This document shows positions 1 to 11,895 of a stretch of 64,000 nucleotides of DNA, in pieces (positions within the stretch are counted from its first letter, which is position 1; each line of letters starts with the position of its first letter). Source of the stretch: Cycloclasticus pugetii PS-1. Lineage in GTDB: Bacteria > Pseudomonadota > Gammaproteobacteria > Methylococcales > Cycloclasticaceae. The stretch spans positions 806,001-870,000 of the forward strand of contig NZ_ARVU01000001.1 in the NCBI RefSeq assembly GCF_000384415.1, in the 5' to 3' direction. A program made the position numbers and the translations under genes. Under the pieces are notes generated by a model, which had not been told where the DNA came from, did not search any database, and was given only the letters and a program-made list of their open reading frames with translations.

Positions 1-687
1 TTTACCGACATTCTTATCAAGCTGTCTACACGACCTGAAAAAAGAGTAGGCTCTGATGAGGTTTGGGATAAGTCTGAAAAAGCTTTAGAAGAGGCCTTAA
101 ATGCAAAAGGCTTAGACTGGGAATTGCAACCGGGTGAGGGTGCCTTCTATGGGCCTAAAATTGAGTTCTCACTGAAAGACTGCTTAGATCGTGTTTGGCA
201 ATGTGGCACCATCCAAGTGGATTTTTCAATGCCGGGTCGTTTAGATGCGCAATTTATTGCAGAGGATGGTTCAAGACAATCACCGGTTATGTTGCACAGA
301 GCGATTTTGGGTTCTTTGGAGCGTTTTATTGGCATTTTAATAGAAGAATATGCGGGTAAATTTCCTGTGTGGTTGGCACCGACCCAAGTCGTTTTAATGT
401 CAATTACGGATAAAAATGACGAATATGCGACCTCAATTGCAAAAATCCTTCAAAAACAAGGCATCAGAGTCAAATTAGACTTGAGAAATGAGAAGATCGG
501 CTTTAAAATTCGCGAGCATACTTTAAAACGCATTCCGTATCTCATCGTTATCGGTGACAAAGAAGTAGAAAATAACGAGTTGGCAGTGCGTTCGTTAAGT
601 GGAAAAAACCTGGGTCATTTCAATCCTGAGGACTTTATTTCGTTAGTAACCAAAAATGTTACTGAACGAAATGCATTAGAGTCTTAA
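1..687 (+). CDS. thrS: Threonyl-tRNA synthetase, C-terminal part (5' truncated by window edge)
   Basis: The reading frame is open from base 1, so the gene begins outside the window; 228 C-terminal residues are present. The product charges tRNA-Thr with threonine in the cytoplasm. Visible are the class II core ending (motif 2/3 surroundings such as [10 protein letters not shown] and the motif 3 arginine in [20 protein letters not shown]) followed by the anticodon-binding domain ([17 protein letters not shown], then the [15 protein letters not shown] segment). The gene directly precedes infC, the standard thrS-infC-rpmI-rplT-pheST order of Gammaproteobacteria. Confidence 0.97.
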   Translation, partial: FTDILIKLSTRPEKRVGSDEVWDKSEKALEEALNAKGLDWELQPGEGAFYGPKIEFSLKDCLDRVWQCGTIQVDFSMPGRLDAQFIAEDGSRQSPVMLHRAILGSLERFIGILIEEYAGKFPVWLAPTQVVLMSITDKNDEYATSIAKILQKQGIRVKLDLRNEKIGFKIREHTLKRIPYLIVIGDKEVENNELAVRSLSGKNLGHFNPEDFISLVTKNVTERNALES

Positions 688-771
688 GTTTTTGCACAAG
701 GTGCATTAGCGTACGTTGCTAATATTAGAAATGGCTTAATTTAGCGTTAAAAATTTTCGGAGATTGTTAAG

Positions 772-1290
772 ATCGCAACAAAAAGAGTAAGAGTAAACGA
801 AGAGATTACAATACCAAGTGTAAGACTCATCGATCATGAGGGTGAGAAAGTAGGTGTTGTTACACTAGAACAAGCGATGAGCTTGGCGGCTGAAGTCGAT
901 TTAGATTTGGTTGAAGTTTCTCCAACAGCTAAACCACCTGTCTGTAAAATAATGGACTATGGTAAGTTTAAATTCGAGGCTAGCAAGAAATTGCAGGCAT
1001 CGAAAAAGAAACAAAAAAATGTTCAGGTTAAAGAGATTAAGTTTAGACCTGGAACCGATATTGGTGATTACAACGTAAAATTACGTAATCTGCGTTCATT
1101 TTTAGAGAACGGTGATAAAACCAAAATCACAGTAAGATTTCGCGGTAGAGAAATGGCCCATAGAGAGTTAGGTATGGAGTTGTTAAATCGCGTAGAAAAA
1201 GATTTAGAAGAATTAGCCTTGGTCGAACAGCGGCCAAAGTTTGAAGGCCGCCAAATGGTAATGGTTATGGCGCCGAAAAAAATTAATTAA
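772..1290 (+). CDS. infC: Translation initiation factor IF-3, with non-AUG (ATC) start
   Basis: IF-3 binds the 30S subunit, prevents premature 50S joining and checks the start codon. The protein (172 aa) carries the N-domain ([17 protein letters not shown]), the linker region around [16 protein letters not shown] and the C-domain [13 protein letters not shown]. No ATG or GTG lies near the true N-terminus: the frame upstream contains ATT at 763 and ATC at 772. The Shine-Dalgarno GGAG at 759-762 abuts the ATT but is nine bases from the ATC, so ATC at 772 is chosen. Rare AUU/AUC starts are the known basis of IF-3 autoregulation. The first internal ATG (877) would delete the conserved N-domain. 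Confidence 0.92.
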   Translation: MATKRVRVNEEITIPSVRLIDHEGEKVGVVTLEQAMSLAAEVDLDLVEVSPTAKPPVCKIMDYGKFKFEASKKLQASKKKQKNVQVKEIKFRPGTDIGDYNVKLRNLRSFLENGDKTKITVRFRGREMAHRELGMELLNRVEKDLEELALVEQRPKFEGRQMVMVMAPKKIN

Positions 1291-1302
1291 CGGAGTATTG
1301 TA

Positions 1303-1500
1303 ATGCCAAAGATGAAGTCAAATAGCGGAGCATCCAAACGTTTTAAGAAAACGGGTACGGGCGCTTTTAAATGTAAGCAAGCTCACTTGCGTCACATTTT
1401 GACCAAAAAAACCACTAAACGTAAACGTCAACTACGTAAAGCATCATTGATTCACGCTTCAGATATGAAAAGCGTGACTCGTATGTTGCCATATAGTTAA
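1303..1500 (+). CDS. rpmI: 50S ribosomal protein L35
   Basis: A 65-residue, highly basic protein beginning [20 protein letters not shown], the conserved L35 N-terminus. It is a structural part of the large ribosomal subunit. It follows infC by 12 bp with a GGAG ribosome-binding site and precedes rplT by 24 bp; the three form one operon in which (in E. coli) L20 represses translation through the rpmI leader. Length is normal for the family. Confidence 0.97.
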   Translation: MPKMKSNSGASKRFKKTGTGAFKCKQAHLRHILTKKTTKRKRQLRKASLIHASDMKSVTRMLPYS

Positions 1501-1524
1501 TTTTAAGATTTTCGAGGATAAGAA

Positions 1525-1878
1525 ATGCCAAGAGTAAAACGCGGTGTTGTTGCTAGAGCAAGACACAAAAAAGTATTAAAACAAGCAAAAGGATACTATG
1601 GAGCACGTAGCCGTATTTATCGTGTTGCTAAACAAGCGGTGATTAAAGCGGGTCAATATGCCTACCGAGATCGTCGTCAAAGAAAACGTCAATTCCGTGC
1701 TTTATGGATTGCACGTATTAATGCTGGTGCCCGTAGCTGTGGTTTGTCATACAGCCGTTTTATGAATGGCCTTAAAAAAGCATCCATCGGTTTGGATAGA
1801 AAAGTATTAGCTGATCTAGCAGTGTTTGATAAAGATGCGTTTTCGCAATTAGTAGCGACTGCAAAATCTAACCTGTAG
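1525..1878 (+). CDS. rplT: 50S ribosomal protein L20
   Basis: A 117-residue basic protein starting [19 protein letters not shown], typical of L20, with the C-terminal globular part ([21 protein letters not shown]). L20 binds 23S rRNA early in 50S assembly and in E. coli also represses the rpmI-rplT operon. It is the last gene of the infC-rpmI-rplT unit and is followed by two hairpins before pheS. Confidence 0.97.
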   Translation: MPRVKRGVVARARHKKVLKQAKGYYGARSRIYRVAKQAVIKAGQYAYRDRRQRKRQFRALWIARINAGARSCGLSYSRFMNGLKKASIGLDRKVLADLAVFDKDAFSQLVATAKSNL

Positions 1879-1889
1879 AAACAGCTTTT

Positions 1890-1979
1890 GGGTGATTAAT
1901 ATTACCCACATATTTTTTATACTGTATTGACTACAAGCTGATAGTGAGTCGTGAGGGAAAGGTCTAGAGGCCTTTCCCT
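1890..1979 (+). promoter_or_regulatory. Candidate pheS leader: two hairpins and a short Phe-containing leader peptide
   Basis: Between rplT and pheS there is a hairpin at 1890-1907 (GGGTGAT/ATTACCC, loop TAAT) followed by a T-rich stretch, and a second 9-bp hairpin at 1954-1979 (AGGGAAAGG/CCTTTCCCT) followed by TTATTTATTT. A mini-ORF starting with GTG at 1892 would encode VINITHIFFILY, containing two adjacent Phe codons and stopping at 1928-1930, 24 bp before the second hairpin. E. coli pheST is controlled by attenuation with a Phe-rich leader peptide. The layout is compatible with that, but two Phe codons and a weak ribosome-binding site make this tentative; a plain rplT terminator is the alternative. 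Confidence 0.4.
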
Positions 1980-1999
1980 TATTTATTTGGATTAAATAA

Positions 2000-3031
<1,032 letters not shown>

Positions 3032-3051
3032 GCTTAAATAAGGACTCATAA

Positions 3052-5430
3052 ATGTTAGTAAATGAAGCATGGCTTAAAGAGTTTGTTGACTATTCAATTC
3101 CAACGAATGAATTGACAGAAAAATTAACAATGGCTGGCTTAGAAGTAGACTCTGTAGAACCGGCTGCGGCTGAGTTTACCGGCGTGTTAGTAGGTGAAGT
3201 ATTATCAGTTCAAGCACACCCAAATGCGGATAAATTACGCCTTTGTAAAGTCTCTATTGGGCAAGAAGAGCCTTTAGATATTGTTTGTGGTGCGAGTAAT
3301 GTTAGAACTTCGTTACGGATTCCTGTGGCAACTGTTGGTGCCGTCTTACCCGGTAATTTCAAAATCAAACCATCAAAGTTACGTGGTGAGCCTTCTAATG
3401 GCATGTTATGTTCCGAAGAAGAGCTTGGCCTCGCTGATTCAGCTGATGGGTTGATGGAGCTACCAAGTGATGCGCCAATTGGAACTGATATTCGGGACTA
3501 TTTACAACTTGACGACACGATTATCGAAGTAGATTTAACGCCAAATCGTGCCGATTGCTTAAGCGTGGAAGGTGTTGCGCGTGAAATTTCTTGTTTTGCT
3601 AAACAGCCTGTCAAAAACAAACCAGCACCAAAAATAGAAACTTCAATAAACGACCATAAAAATGTAAACGTTGAGGCTACTATAGATTGCCCTCGTTACC
3701 TAGGTCGTGTGATTAAAGGCTTAGATCGTTCAGCGCAAACACCTATCTGGATGCAGGAAAAATTGCGTCGATGTGGTCAGCGCAGTTTAGGTCCGTTAGT
3801 GGATGTGACAAATTATGTTCTATTGGAATTAGGGCAACCGCTTCACGCATTTGATTTAGCTAAAATCGATGGTGACATTGTTGTTAGACATGCGAGAGAA
3901 AAGGAATCTCTAAGGCTATTAAACGAACAACAAGTTGAGTTAGATGAGAGTGTGCTGGTTATTGCAGACCAACATAAAGCCTTGGCTTTTGCTGGTGTGA
4001 TGGGTGGTGAAGCGTCAGCAGTTAATGACGAGACAACAGATATATTCTTAGAATGTGCATTTTTTAGTCCTCTGTCAATTGCGGGTAAATCTAGAAAGTT
4101 TGGCTTACATACAGATTCATCACACCGGTTTGAGCGTGGTGTAGACCCAGAGCTTTGTTACCGTGCATTAGATCGAGCGATTGAATTGTTGACCGATATT
4201 GCTGGCGGGCAAGTAGGGCCATTAACGGACGCATCGTCAACCAAAACGCTTCCTGTTAATAAAGCAGTGCCTTTTAGGTTTCAAAGAGTGCAGCGTGTGC
4301 TGGGTATAGAACTTGATGAAAATACAGTCGAAGCATACTTTGATAGCTTGGGAATGATTGTTAATAAAACGGCAAGTGAGTGGTTTGTTACAGCACCAAG
4401 TTATCGATTTGATATTGCAATTGAAGCAGACTTGATAGAAGAGGTGGCACGCTTATATGGCTACGATAATCTGCCACAAAATGAATTAACCGTTTCGGGT
4501 ACTTTAACAGCCATTGAAGAGCAGTTGCAGCCCTTAGACAGGATTAAAGACTTACTGGTTGATTTAGGCTATCAAGAAGCGGTTACATACAGTTTTACAG
4601 ATGACTCGTCGCTCAAGCTGTTGACCCCTCAGGATGATGTGTACCGATTACAGAATCCAATATCGGCTGATTTGTCTGTTATGCGTACAACCTTATGGGC
4701 TGGCTTATTAAAAGCAATGGATGCAAACATTAAACGTAATGAAGAAACAATACGTTTTTTTGAAACAGGCTTAAAATTCACGGTTAAAGATGGGCAGCTA
4801 GTGCAAGAGCAAATGTTGTCTATATTAGCGACAGGACTCGCTCAGCCAGAACAGTGGGGTGAGTCATCTAGAAGTATTGATTTTTATGATGTTAAACACG
4901 ATATAGAAGCTATTTTATCGTTGAATGGCAGTTTGTCAGACTACCAGTTTAAACCGGCTAAACACGAAGCTTTACACCCGGGACAAACAGCAGAGCTGAT
5001 TAATAATTCAGGGGAGCATGTTGGTTATATTGGTTTATTACACCCAGCTTTGGAAGGTGAGTTTAATATTAAGAAACCAGTGTATTTAGTAGAACTAAAA
5101 CAATCTCTGATTCAGACAAAACAGATACCAGAATTTCAAGCAGTGTCAAAATATCCAGCGGTAAGACGTGACCTAGCACTCATTGTGGATGAAAAGTTCC
5201 ACGTAAATGAAATGGTCGGCTATATTACTAAGCAATACACGCTTGTTAATGAGGTTATTGTGTTTGATATTTACCAAGGCAAGGGAGTAGAAACTGGTAG
5301 AAAAAGTGTTGCTTTGGGCTTGATTTTACAGGATAAATCTAAGACACTAGTTGAGCAAGATGTTGAGGAACTCATTAATGAATTGCTCGCTAATCTTAAT
5401 AATTTATTTAATGCTCAGCTAAGGGAATAA
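3052..5430 (+). CDS. pheT: Phenylalanyl-tRNA synthetase beta subunit
   Basis: 792-residue partner of PheS, of usual bacterial length. Domains in order: N-terminal region, EMAP/OB tRNA-binding domain (about 40-150, [18 protein letters not shown]), B3/B4 editing domain (about 210-385), B5 domain (about 400-475), a class II-like non-catalytic core, and the C-terminal anticodon-binding FDX-ACB domain (about 695-790, [16 protein letters not shown]). Transcribed with pheS, with ihfA four bases downstream, as in E. coli. Confidence 0.97.
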   Translation: MLVNEAWLKEFVDYSIPTNELTEKLTMAGLEVDSVEPAAAEFTGVLVGEVLSVQAHPNADKLRLCKVSIGQEEPLDIVCGASNVRTSLRIPVATVGAVLPGNFKIKPSKLRGEPSNGMLCSEEELGLADSADGLMELPSDAPIGTDIRDYLQLDDTIIEVDLTPNRADCLSVEGVAREISCFAKQPVKNKPAPKIETSINDHKNVNVEATIDCPRYLGRVIKGLDRSAQTPIWMQEKLRRCGQRSLGPLVDVTNYVLLELGQPLHAFDLAKIDGDIVVRHAREKESLRLLNEQQVELDESVLVIADQHKALAFAGVMGGEASAVNDETTDIFLECAFFSPLSIAGKSRKFGLHTDSSHRFERGVDPELCYRALDRAIELLTDIAGGQVGPLTDASSTKTLPVNKAVPFRFQRVQRVLGIELDENTVEAYFDSLGMIVNKTASEWFVTAPSYRFDIAIEADLIEEVARLYGYDNLPQNELTVSGTLTAIEEQLQPLDRIKDLLVDLGYQEAVTYSFTDDSSLKLLTPQDDVYRLQNPISADLSVMRTTLWAGLLKAMDANIKRNEETIRFFETGLKFTVKDGQLVQEQMLSILATGLAQPEQWGESSRSIDFYDVKHDIEAILSLNGSLSDYQFKPAKHEALHPGQTAELINNSGEHVGYIGLLHPALEGEFNIKKPVYLVELKQSLIQTKQIPEFQAVSKYPAVRRDLALIVDEKFHVNEMVGYITKQYTLVNEVIVFDIYQGKGVETGRKSVALGLILQDKSKTLVEQDVEELINELLANLNNLFNAQLRE

Positions 5431-5434
5431 AAAA

Positions 5435-5734
5435 ATGTCATTAACGAAAGCTGATTTAACAGAGCAATTATTTGACGAGTTAGGTCTCAATAAACGAGAA
5501 GCTAAAGAGATCGTTGAGCAAATGTTTGAAGCAATAAAGGAATCGTTAGAAAAAGGTGAGCAAGTTAAAATTTCAGGATTTGGAAATTTTGAACTTAAAG
5601 ACAAAGAGGCTCGACCTGGACGAAATCCAAAAACAGGCGAAGATGTATCTATTTCTGCAAGAAGGGTGGTTACTCTTAGAGCAGGTCAAAAACTTAAAGA
5701 CAGAGTAGAAGCATATGCTGGAACCCAGTCATAA
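5435..5734 (+). CDS. ihfA: Integration host factor alpha subunit
   Basis: 99-residue HU/IHF-family DNA-bending protein ([20 protein letters not shown]...). The beta-arm carries the IHF-type [19 protein letters not shown] sequence with the proline that intercalates DNA. IHF alpha pairs with IHF beta (not in this window) and bends DNA in nucleoid structure, recombination and sigma-54 promoter activation. Position right after pheT is standard in Gammaproteobacteria. Confidence 0.97.
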   Translation: MSLTKADLTEQLFDELGLNKREAKEIVEQMFEAIKESLEKGEQVKISGFGNFELKDKEARPGRNPKTGEDVSISARRVVTLRAGQKLKDRVEAYAGTQS

Positions 5735-6068
5735 CAATGAGTTGCCGGCGATACCGGCGAAACGTTATTTCACTATTGGTGAAGTGAGTGAGTTATGTGC
5801 TGTAAAACCCCATGTACTAAGGTATTGGGAGCAAGAGTTCTCACAACTTGAGCCGGTAAAACGCCGTGGTAATCGTCGTTATTATCAACGTAAAGATGTT
5901 GTGCTGATAAGGCAAATTCGTGGGCTGCTTTATGAGGATGGTTACACTATTGGTGGCGCTCGTTCACACCTTTCAGGTGAAAGTTCACAAAAAGACACCT
6001 CACAGACAAAAATAGAAATTCAGCAAATAAAAGCTGAATTAGAAGAAATTTTAGACATACTCAAGTAA
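5715..6068 (+). CDS. MerR-family transcriptional regulator (ihfA-associated)
   Basis: 117-residue protein with an N-terminal MerR winged helix-turn-helix (about 17-85: [42 protein letters not shown]) and a short C-terminal coiled coil ([21 protein letters not shown]) that would make the dimer. It lacks the metal-binding cysteines of MerR/CueR. The gene overlaps the ihfA 3' end by 20 bp, the conserved arrangement in Gammaproteobacteria, where its target is not established. The effector cannot be told from sequence. Confidence 0.9.
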   Translation: MLEPSHNNELPAIPAKRYFTIGEVSELCAVKPHVLRYWEQEFSQLEPVKRRGNRRYYQRKDVVLIRQIRGLLYEDGYTIGGARSHLSGESSQKDTSQTKIEIQQIKAELEEILDILK

Positions 6069-6080
6069 TTTTAATTCCAT

Positions 6081-6947
<867 letters not shown>

Positions 6948-7730
6948 ATGGATTTGAAAGGAAAAGCAGCGATAATAACCGGTTCAACATCGGGAATTGG
7001 TTTAGGCATTGCGCAGGGGTTTGCAGCGCAAGGCATTAATATTATGTTGAATGGGTTTGGTGATTCGGTTGAGATTGAAAAAGAACGGCAGGCGATTGAA
7101 AACCAAGGGGTTAAGTGTATCTATAATGATGCTGATATGACCCAACCGGATGAAATAACAGCCATGGTCGAAGAGGCCGTGAAGGTTTTTGGTTCCATTG
7201 ACATTGTTGTTAACAATGCGGGAATTCAGCACGTTGCACCCGTTGAAGAATTTTCGCCTGAGAAGTGGGATAGCATTATAGCGATCAATATGTCCTCAAG
7301 TTTTCATACCGTACGTGCCGCTATTCCGCATATGAAAAGACAAGGTTGGGGGCGAATTATTAATATAGCATCGGCACATGGACTTATTGCATCGCCTTTT
7401 AAATCGGCATACGTTACCGCTAAGCATGGTGTGTTGGGGTTTACAAAAACAATTGCCTTAGAAGTGGCAGAAGACAATATTACTTGTAATGCTATTTGCC
7501 CGGGCTATGTATTAACTCCGTTAGTTGAAAAACAAATTCCGGATACGGCTAAGGCTCGTGGTATTAGTGAGGAAGAAGTAAAACGAGACGTTATTTTATC
7601 GGCGCAATGGACTAAGAAGTTTGTGACTGTTGAGGAGTTAGCAGGGACGTCTTTATTTTTGTGTTCGGAACACGCTGAGAATATTACAGGTACACATATA
7701 TCCGTCGATGGTGGTTGGACGGCTGGCTAA
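6948..7730 (+). CDS. bdhA: D-3-hydroxybutyrate dehydrogenase (SDR family)
   Basis: 260-residue classical short-chain dehydrogenase that would interconvert D-3-hydroxybutyrate and acetoacetate with NAD(H). Visible are the Rossmann motif (TGSTSGIGLGIA, residues 11-22), the structural NNAG (89-92), and the catalytic Ser142, Tyr155 and Lys159 in the SAHGLIASPFKSAYVTAKHG segment, which is typical of 3-hydroxybutyrate dehydrogenases rather than FabG. The C-terminus HISVDGGWTAG fits. Next downstream is a broken acetoacetate decarboxylase gene and then a patatin-like lipase, a grouping seen in PHB/ketone-body metabolism. Confidence 0.88.
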   Translation: MDLKGKAAIITGSTSGIGLGIAQGFAAQGINIMLNGFGDSVEIEKERQAIENQGVKCIYNDADMTQPDEITAMVEEAVKVFGSIDIVVNNAGIQHVAPVEEFSPEKWDSIIAINMSSSFHTVRAAIPHMKRQGWGRIINIASAHGLIASPFKSAYVTAKHGVLGFTKTIALEVAEDNITCNAICPGYVLTPLVEKQIPDTAKARGISEEEVKRDVILSAQWTKKFVTVEELAGTSLFLCSEHAENITGTHISVDGGWTAG

Positions 7731-7752
7731 GTTACTCTATTGAGGTAATAAG

Positions 7753-8002
7753 GTGAATACTAGAGATATTTTAAGTTTACTTTCGATGCCGCTTGCATCG
7801 CCGAATTACCCAAAGGGCCGTATCGTTTTATTGACCGCGAGTATTTGATTATTACGTATGAGTCAGGCCCTGCTTGTTTGCAACTCATTCCACATGTAAA
7901 GGCACCCGTAACTGATCTGCCTGTTAAACAAGTTATTGGGGGCATGTAGATCTAACACTACCATATGGACGTGTAATACATGACTACATGGGCTCTAAAT
8001 AA
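7753..8002 (+). pseudogene. adc: Acetoacetate decarboxylase remnant (internal deletion, two frameshifts)
   Basis: Three pieces of one protein are readable in three frames. Frame 1 from the GTG at 7753 gives an N-terminus with SMPLASPNYPKG. From 7818 frame 3 continues PYRFIDREYLIITYES, as if one C was lost from GGCCCG. That frame runs straight into GPACLQLIPHVKAPVTDLPV, which belongs near the enzyme's C-terminus, so roughly the middle 70-75% of the gene (full length about 250 aa) is deleted. From about 7946 frame 2 supplies the end, VDLTLPYGRVIHDYMGSK, with stop TAA at 8000-8002. The intact enzyme would decarboxylate acetoacetate to acetone. The family assignment is from remembered motifs of acetoacetate decarboxylase. 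Confidence 0.85.
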
Positions 8003-8022
8003 TCTATTAACTGAGGAATTCC

Positions 8023-9120
8023 ATGACGCAAAAAAGCAGTAAAGTAGAAAAGACAATCAACCTTGCGCTTCAGGGCGGGGGAGCACACGGTGCATTTACT
8101 TGGGGTGTGTTAGATAAACTATTAGAAGATGGTCGTATTGGCATTGATGGCATCTGTGCAACCAGTGCCGGAACGATGAATGCCTGCGTGTTAGCGTCGG
8201 GGATGCAGCAAGGCGGTCCTGAGAAAGCGCGTGAGAGTTTGCATAATTTTTGGTGGCGCATTTCAGAGGAAGGTAAAGCCTTCAAGCCAATGAAAAAATG
8301 GGCTCTAGATAAATATATGCCATGGAAAGTGCCTGATGCATTGAATTTTATGGTTACAGACTTCATGTCGCGGATCTTTTCACCGCATCAACTTAACCCA
8401 TTTGATATAAACCCTCTGCGTGATGTATTGGCCGATACGGTCGATTTTGAAGCGCTAAATAATTGCAGTGACATTAAATTGTTTATCAGTACAACGCATG
8501 TCCATAGTGGCAGAGTACGGGTATTCAATACCAAAGATGTCACATTAGATGTAGCTATGGCATCCGCTTGTCTACCATTGATATATAAAGCGGTGTCGAT
8601 AGACGATGAAGACTATTGGGACGGTGGTTATGTTGGAAACCCTGCCTTGTTTCCTCTGTTTTATAAAACGGATAGCAGAGATTTGTTGATTGTGCATATT
8701 AACCCCATCAACCGTTTTAGCACGCCTACAACATCGGCAGAAATTGTTAGCCGCATTAATGAAATTAGCTTTAACTCATCACTATTATCAGAAATGCGTG
8801 CGATAGCCTTCGTGAAAAAATTGCTCGAACACGATATGCTCAAAGATGAGCATAAAGGCAATTTTAAGGATATTCTCGTACATTCTATTCGGGCAGATGA
8901 GGCATTAAAAGACTTATCACTGAGTAGTAAGTACAGTTCAGATTGGGATTTTTTAACCTCTCTGCGTGATAAGGGTCGAGCAGAAATGTCTTCTTGGTTG
9001 GAACAAAATTTCGATGCAATAGGCGTTAATGACTCTGTGGATTTGCATAAGACCTTTCTCAATTCGAATACAAAAATATTTGAAGATGAAAATGGTCGGC
9101 ATAGACACGAGAACAAGTAA
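8023..9120 (+). CDS. Patatin-like phospholipase / lipid acyl hydrolase
   Basis: 365-residue cytoplasmic patatin-family hydrolase. The oxyanion loop LALQGGGAHGAF is at 14-25, the nucleophile Ser48 lies in ATSAG (Ala replaces the first Gly of GxSxG, as in part of this family), and the Asp200 of the dyad is in WDGGYVGNP. No signal peptide. Start ATG follows a GAGG ribosome-binding site. Family members next to 3-hydroxybutyrate dehydrogenase and acetoacetate decarboxylase genes have been linked to PHB or lipid turnover; the substrate here is unknown. Confidence 0.85.
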   Translation: MTQKSSKVEKTINLALQGGGAHGAFTWGVLDKLLEDGRIGIDGICATSAGTMNACVLASGMQQGGPEKARESLHNFWWRISEEGKAFKPMKKWALDKYMPWKVPDALNFMVTDFMSRIFSPHQLNPFDINPLRDVLADTVDFEALNNCSDIKLFISTTHVHSGRVRVFNTKDVTLDVAMASACLPLIYKAVSIDDEDYWDGGYVGNPALFPLFYKTDSRDLLIVHINPINRFSTPTTSAEIVSRINEISFNSSLLSEMRAIAFVKKLLEHDMLKDEHKGNFKDILVHSIRADEALKDLSLSSKYSSDWDFLTSLRDKGRAEMSSWLEQNFDAIGVNDSVDLHKTFLNSNTKIFEDENGRHRHENK

Positions 9121-9488
9121 GAAAGCATTAATTCATTACTACGGAAGCTTCCAAGACAAGCTGAGCAAGTAACATGCTAAAAAGCTAATCAGCGTTTTGC
9201 ATGCCCCCAATGCTCGTTACTCCCTTTGTGAAACTTTGTAGTGGCCGGTTTTTTGGTGGGGATTTTTTTGCAGTGCCTTTAACTGATCAGTTGGGCCTTG
9301 TAATAACGAGGTGTTTTTCCTGTCTTGTCTGGAGAAGTCGTGGGTGTACGAAGAGTATCGAGATCGGTTTATTAATCTTTATATTGAATAGCTTTAAGAA
9401 AGCCCGTTCCGGTATGCAAGAAGGTAGTAGAAGCGGTTATCAGAGCAATGCTTTTATGGTGAGCCTCAAGTTAACGACAGCTTGATCA
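9121..9488. other. Intergenic stretch between patatin gene and hypE
   Basis: About 370 bp between convergent genes. A 94-codon plus-strand frame (9201-9485) is open, but its composition and lack of a ribosome-binding site argue against a gene and I recognise no domain. I see no clear terminator hairpin or mobile-element remnant. Confidence 0.45.
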
Positions 9489-10544
9489 TTAACATATTCT
9501 AGGCAGTTGCGAGCCACTTAGCAGTTGCAAAATACGTGTTGTACCAATTCGGTTTTTTATTGTAACCATGGCCTGAGAGCCCTTGTGTACGTTACCGATA
9601 ACGGCGGCTTGTTTTCCTAAAGGGTGAGCGTGCATTATGGCTAATGCTTGAGCAGCTTGGGCTGATGGTAATATGCTAATAAAACGTCCTTCATTGGCAA
9701 CATAGTACGGGTCTAGGCCAAGTACTTCACAAACACTACGCACGGGATCGGCAATGGCGATAGCGGTTTCGTCAAGCATGATTTGTTTGTTAGCGGCAGT
9801 GCTAATTTCAATTAAGGCAGTGGCTAATCCTCCCCGAGTTAAATCACGCATACAGTGAATGTCAATGCCGCTATCAAGCAATAATTTGACCAGTCCAGAT
9901 AGGTCAGCGCAATCACTTTCCAGAGTTTGTTCGAGTTTAAAACCTTCTCTTTGCGCCATAATGGCGATGCCATGGCGACCAATATCGCCATTAATAATAA
10001 CAACATCATCATGCTGTAGCATGCTTGGGGAGAGGCTCATGGCTGTATCTAGCACGCCGATGCCACTGGTATTGATGTACAGCCCATCGCCTTTGCCTTT
10101 CTCAACGACTTTGGTGTCGCCAGTTACAATGGTAACGCCAGCCGCTTTGGCTTGGTGGCTCATGGAGTGGATAATTTTTTGCAAGGAATCAATAGCAAAG
10201 CCTTCTTCAATGATTAAACCACAACTTAAAAATAACGGTCGAGCGCCACTCATTGCCAAATCATTTAATGTGCCGCAAACCGCCAGTTTGCCGATGTCAC
10301 CTCCGGGAAAAAATAGGGGGTTAACCACGTAGGAGTCAGTGGTAAAAGACAAACGCTCACTATTGATAGCCAGCACAGCGCTATCATTTTTTTCATTGAG
10401 TGCAGGGTTGTCGAATTCAGCCAGCATGAGTTTGTCGATGAGTGACTGTGTCAATTGACCGCCGCCACCATGCGCCATCACTATCTTGTCATACTGGCCA
10501 ATAGGTAGAGGGCAGGCGTCTTCTGAATTATTCGTTTTACTCAC
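9489..10544 (-). CDS. hypE: Hydrogenase maturation protein HypE (carbamoyl dehydratase)
   Basis: 351-residue PurM/ThiL-like ATPase that dehydrates the carbamoyl group on its C-terminal cysteine to a thiocyanate, the source of the CN ligands of the NiFe site. The N-terminal MAHGGGGQ motif and the mandatory C-terminus PRIC ending in the modified Cys are both present. Start is GTG at 10544, overlapping the hypD stop by four bases (GTGA). Last gene of the leftward hypF-hypC-hypD-hypE operon. Confidence 0.96.
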   Translation of the reverse strand: MSKTNNSEDACPLPIGQYDKIVMAHGGGGQLTQSLIDKLMLAEFDNPALNEKNDSAVLAINSERLSFTTDSYVVNPLFFPGGDIGKLAVCGTLNDLAMSGARPLFLSCGLIIEEGFAIDSLQKIIHSMSHQAKAAGVTIVTGDTKVVEKGKGDGLYINTSGIGVLDTAMSLSPSMLQHDDVVIINGDIGRHGIAIMAQREGFKLEQTLESDCADLSGLVKLLLDSGIDIHCMRDLTRGGLATALIEISTAANKQIMLDETAIAIADPVRSVCEVLGLDPYYVANEGRFISILPSAQAAQALAIMHAHPLGKQAAVIGNVHKGSQAMVTIKNRIGTTRILQLLSGSQLPRIC

Positions 10545-11653
10545 TGGTTATTGTTCTCCGTAATACTTTGCTGGCGACGGTAGGTGTAATAAGCGGCGCA
10601 TGCACCTTCTGCGGAAACCATGGTGGCACCTAAAGGGCTTTCTGGCGTACAGCGGCCAGCAAACTCTGGGCATTGTGATGGTTTGATAATGCCCTGTAAC
10701 ACTTTACCGCTTAGACATTGCTCGTGTTCCTGAGTGTTGATATGTGCGATTTGAAAAGCATTTTCTGCATCAAAATCAGCGTAATCTGCACTGAGCTCAA
10801 AACCACTCATCGGGATATCACCAAGTCCTCGCCATGAACGAGTAACCGGTTTAAAAATTCGATTAATCATCTGTTGCGCCGTGGTATTACCTGATGCTTG
10901 GACGGCTCGAGCATATTGATTTTCAACTGTCACCTGACCTTGCTCTAATTGGGTAATACACAACAAAATTCCTTGCAGAATATCAACGGGTTCGAAGCCA
11001 GTAACGACAATCGGCACCTGATATTTCTCAGCAATGGGTAAATATTCCTGATAGCCCATCACCACACAGACATTGCCTGCGGCGAGAAAGCCTTGCACTT
11101 TATTTTCTACTGATGACAGTATCGCTTCCATAGCCGGCGGCACGCGAACGTGTGACACCAGCAATTTGAAATTTTTTAAACCCATTTGTTGCGCCTGATA
11201 CACGCTCATGGCGGTTGTTGGAATAGTGGTTTCGAAGCCAATGGCAAAAAATACCACCTGTTTATCAGGGTGCTGTTGAGCGAGCGTAACTGCTTCTAAA
11301 GGCGAATAGACTGTTCGCACATCGCCACCTTCGGCTTTGACGGTCATTAAATCTTTTGTTGAACCGGGGACGCGAAGCATATCGCCAAAGGTGCAAAAGA
11401 TAACGCCATTCAAGGCCGCTATGCCGATTGCCTTATCAATGGCTTGCAAGGGGGTAACGCAAACAGGACAGCCAGGGCCATGAATGAGGTTAATATCGCT
11501 TGGCAGTAGTTGATCAATACCGTATTTCATGATCGCATGTGTTTGACCACCGCATAATTCCATAATGGTCCAAGGGCGTGTGCAGGTATTCCTTATCGCT
11601 GTTGCCAATAACTCAACATGTGGCTGATGTCGAAAATCATCAATATATTTCAC
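10541..11653 (-). CDS. hypD: Hydrogenase formation protein HypD
   Basis: 370-residue iron-sulfur scaffold that, with HypC, assembles the Fe(CN)2CO unit of NiFe hydrogenases. Conserved cysteine motifs are visible: [21 protein letters not shown], and the C-terminal pair in [12 protein letters not shown] and AEGACAAYY that belong to the [4Fe-4S] region. Starts with GTG after an AGGAA ribosome-binding site, five bases after the hypC stop. Confidence 0.96.
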   Translation of the reverse strand: MKYIDDFRHQPHVELLATAIRNTCTRPWTIMELCGGQTHAIMKYGIDQLLPSDINLIHGPGCPVCVTPLQAIDKAIGIAALNGVIFCTFGDMLRVPGSTKDLMTVKAEGGDVRTVYSPLEAVTLAQQHPDKQVVFFAIGFETTIPTTAMSVYQAQQMGLKNFKLLVSHVRVPPAMEAILSSVENKVQGFLAAGNVCVVMGYQEYLPIAEKYQVPIVVTGFEPVDILQGILLCITQLEQGQVTVENQYARAVQASGNTTAQQMINRIFKPVTRSWRGLGDIPMSGFELSADYADFDAENAFQIAHINTQEHEQCLSGKVLQGIIKPSQCPEFAGRCTPESPLGATMVSAEGACAAYYTYRRQQSITENNNQ

Positions 11654-11658
11654 TGGGT

Positions 11659-11895
11659 TTATTCCTGTGCGCTTTTCAGGTCATCGAGGCTAGCCAAGGT
11701 GGCAAGGGCTTCTTCTTCATCTAGCAGATTAATGGCAAAGCCTGCATGCACAATCACATAGTCATTTTCTTTCGCTTCTGGCACCAGAGCGAGGCTTACA
11801 GTGGTCACTAGTCCTGAAAAACTGATATCCCCTGTACGGGTGTAGAGGTTTTCACCAGAAATGGAGATGATTTTACCGGGAATTGCCAAGCACAT
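11659..11895 (-). CDS. hypC: Hydrogenase assembly chaperone HypC/HoxL family
   Basis: 78-residue OB-fold chaperone that carries the Fe(CN)2CO unit from HypD to the large subunit. The start is set at the ATG giving MCLAIPGKI, because Cys2 is the essential ligand exposed after Met removal and an AGAGG ribosome-binding site lies just upstream; the frame extends 13 codons further, which would destroy that function. It overlaps the hypF 3' end by 23 bp, implying translational coupling. Confidence 0.95.
   Translation of the reverse strand: MCLAIPGKIISISGENLYTRTGDISFSGLVTTVSLALVPEAKENDYVIVHAGFAINLLDEEEALATLASLDDLKSAQE

Noticed and set aside
9201..9485. 94-codon plus-strand frame between the patatin gene and hypE
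   Set aside because: Unbalanced composition, no ribosome-binding site and no domain; the other frames of this stretch gave no transposase or enzyme remnant either.
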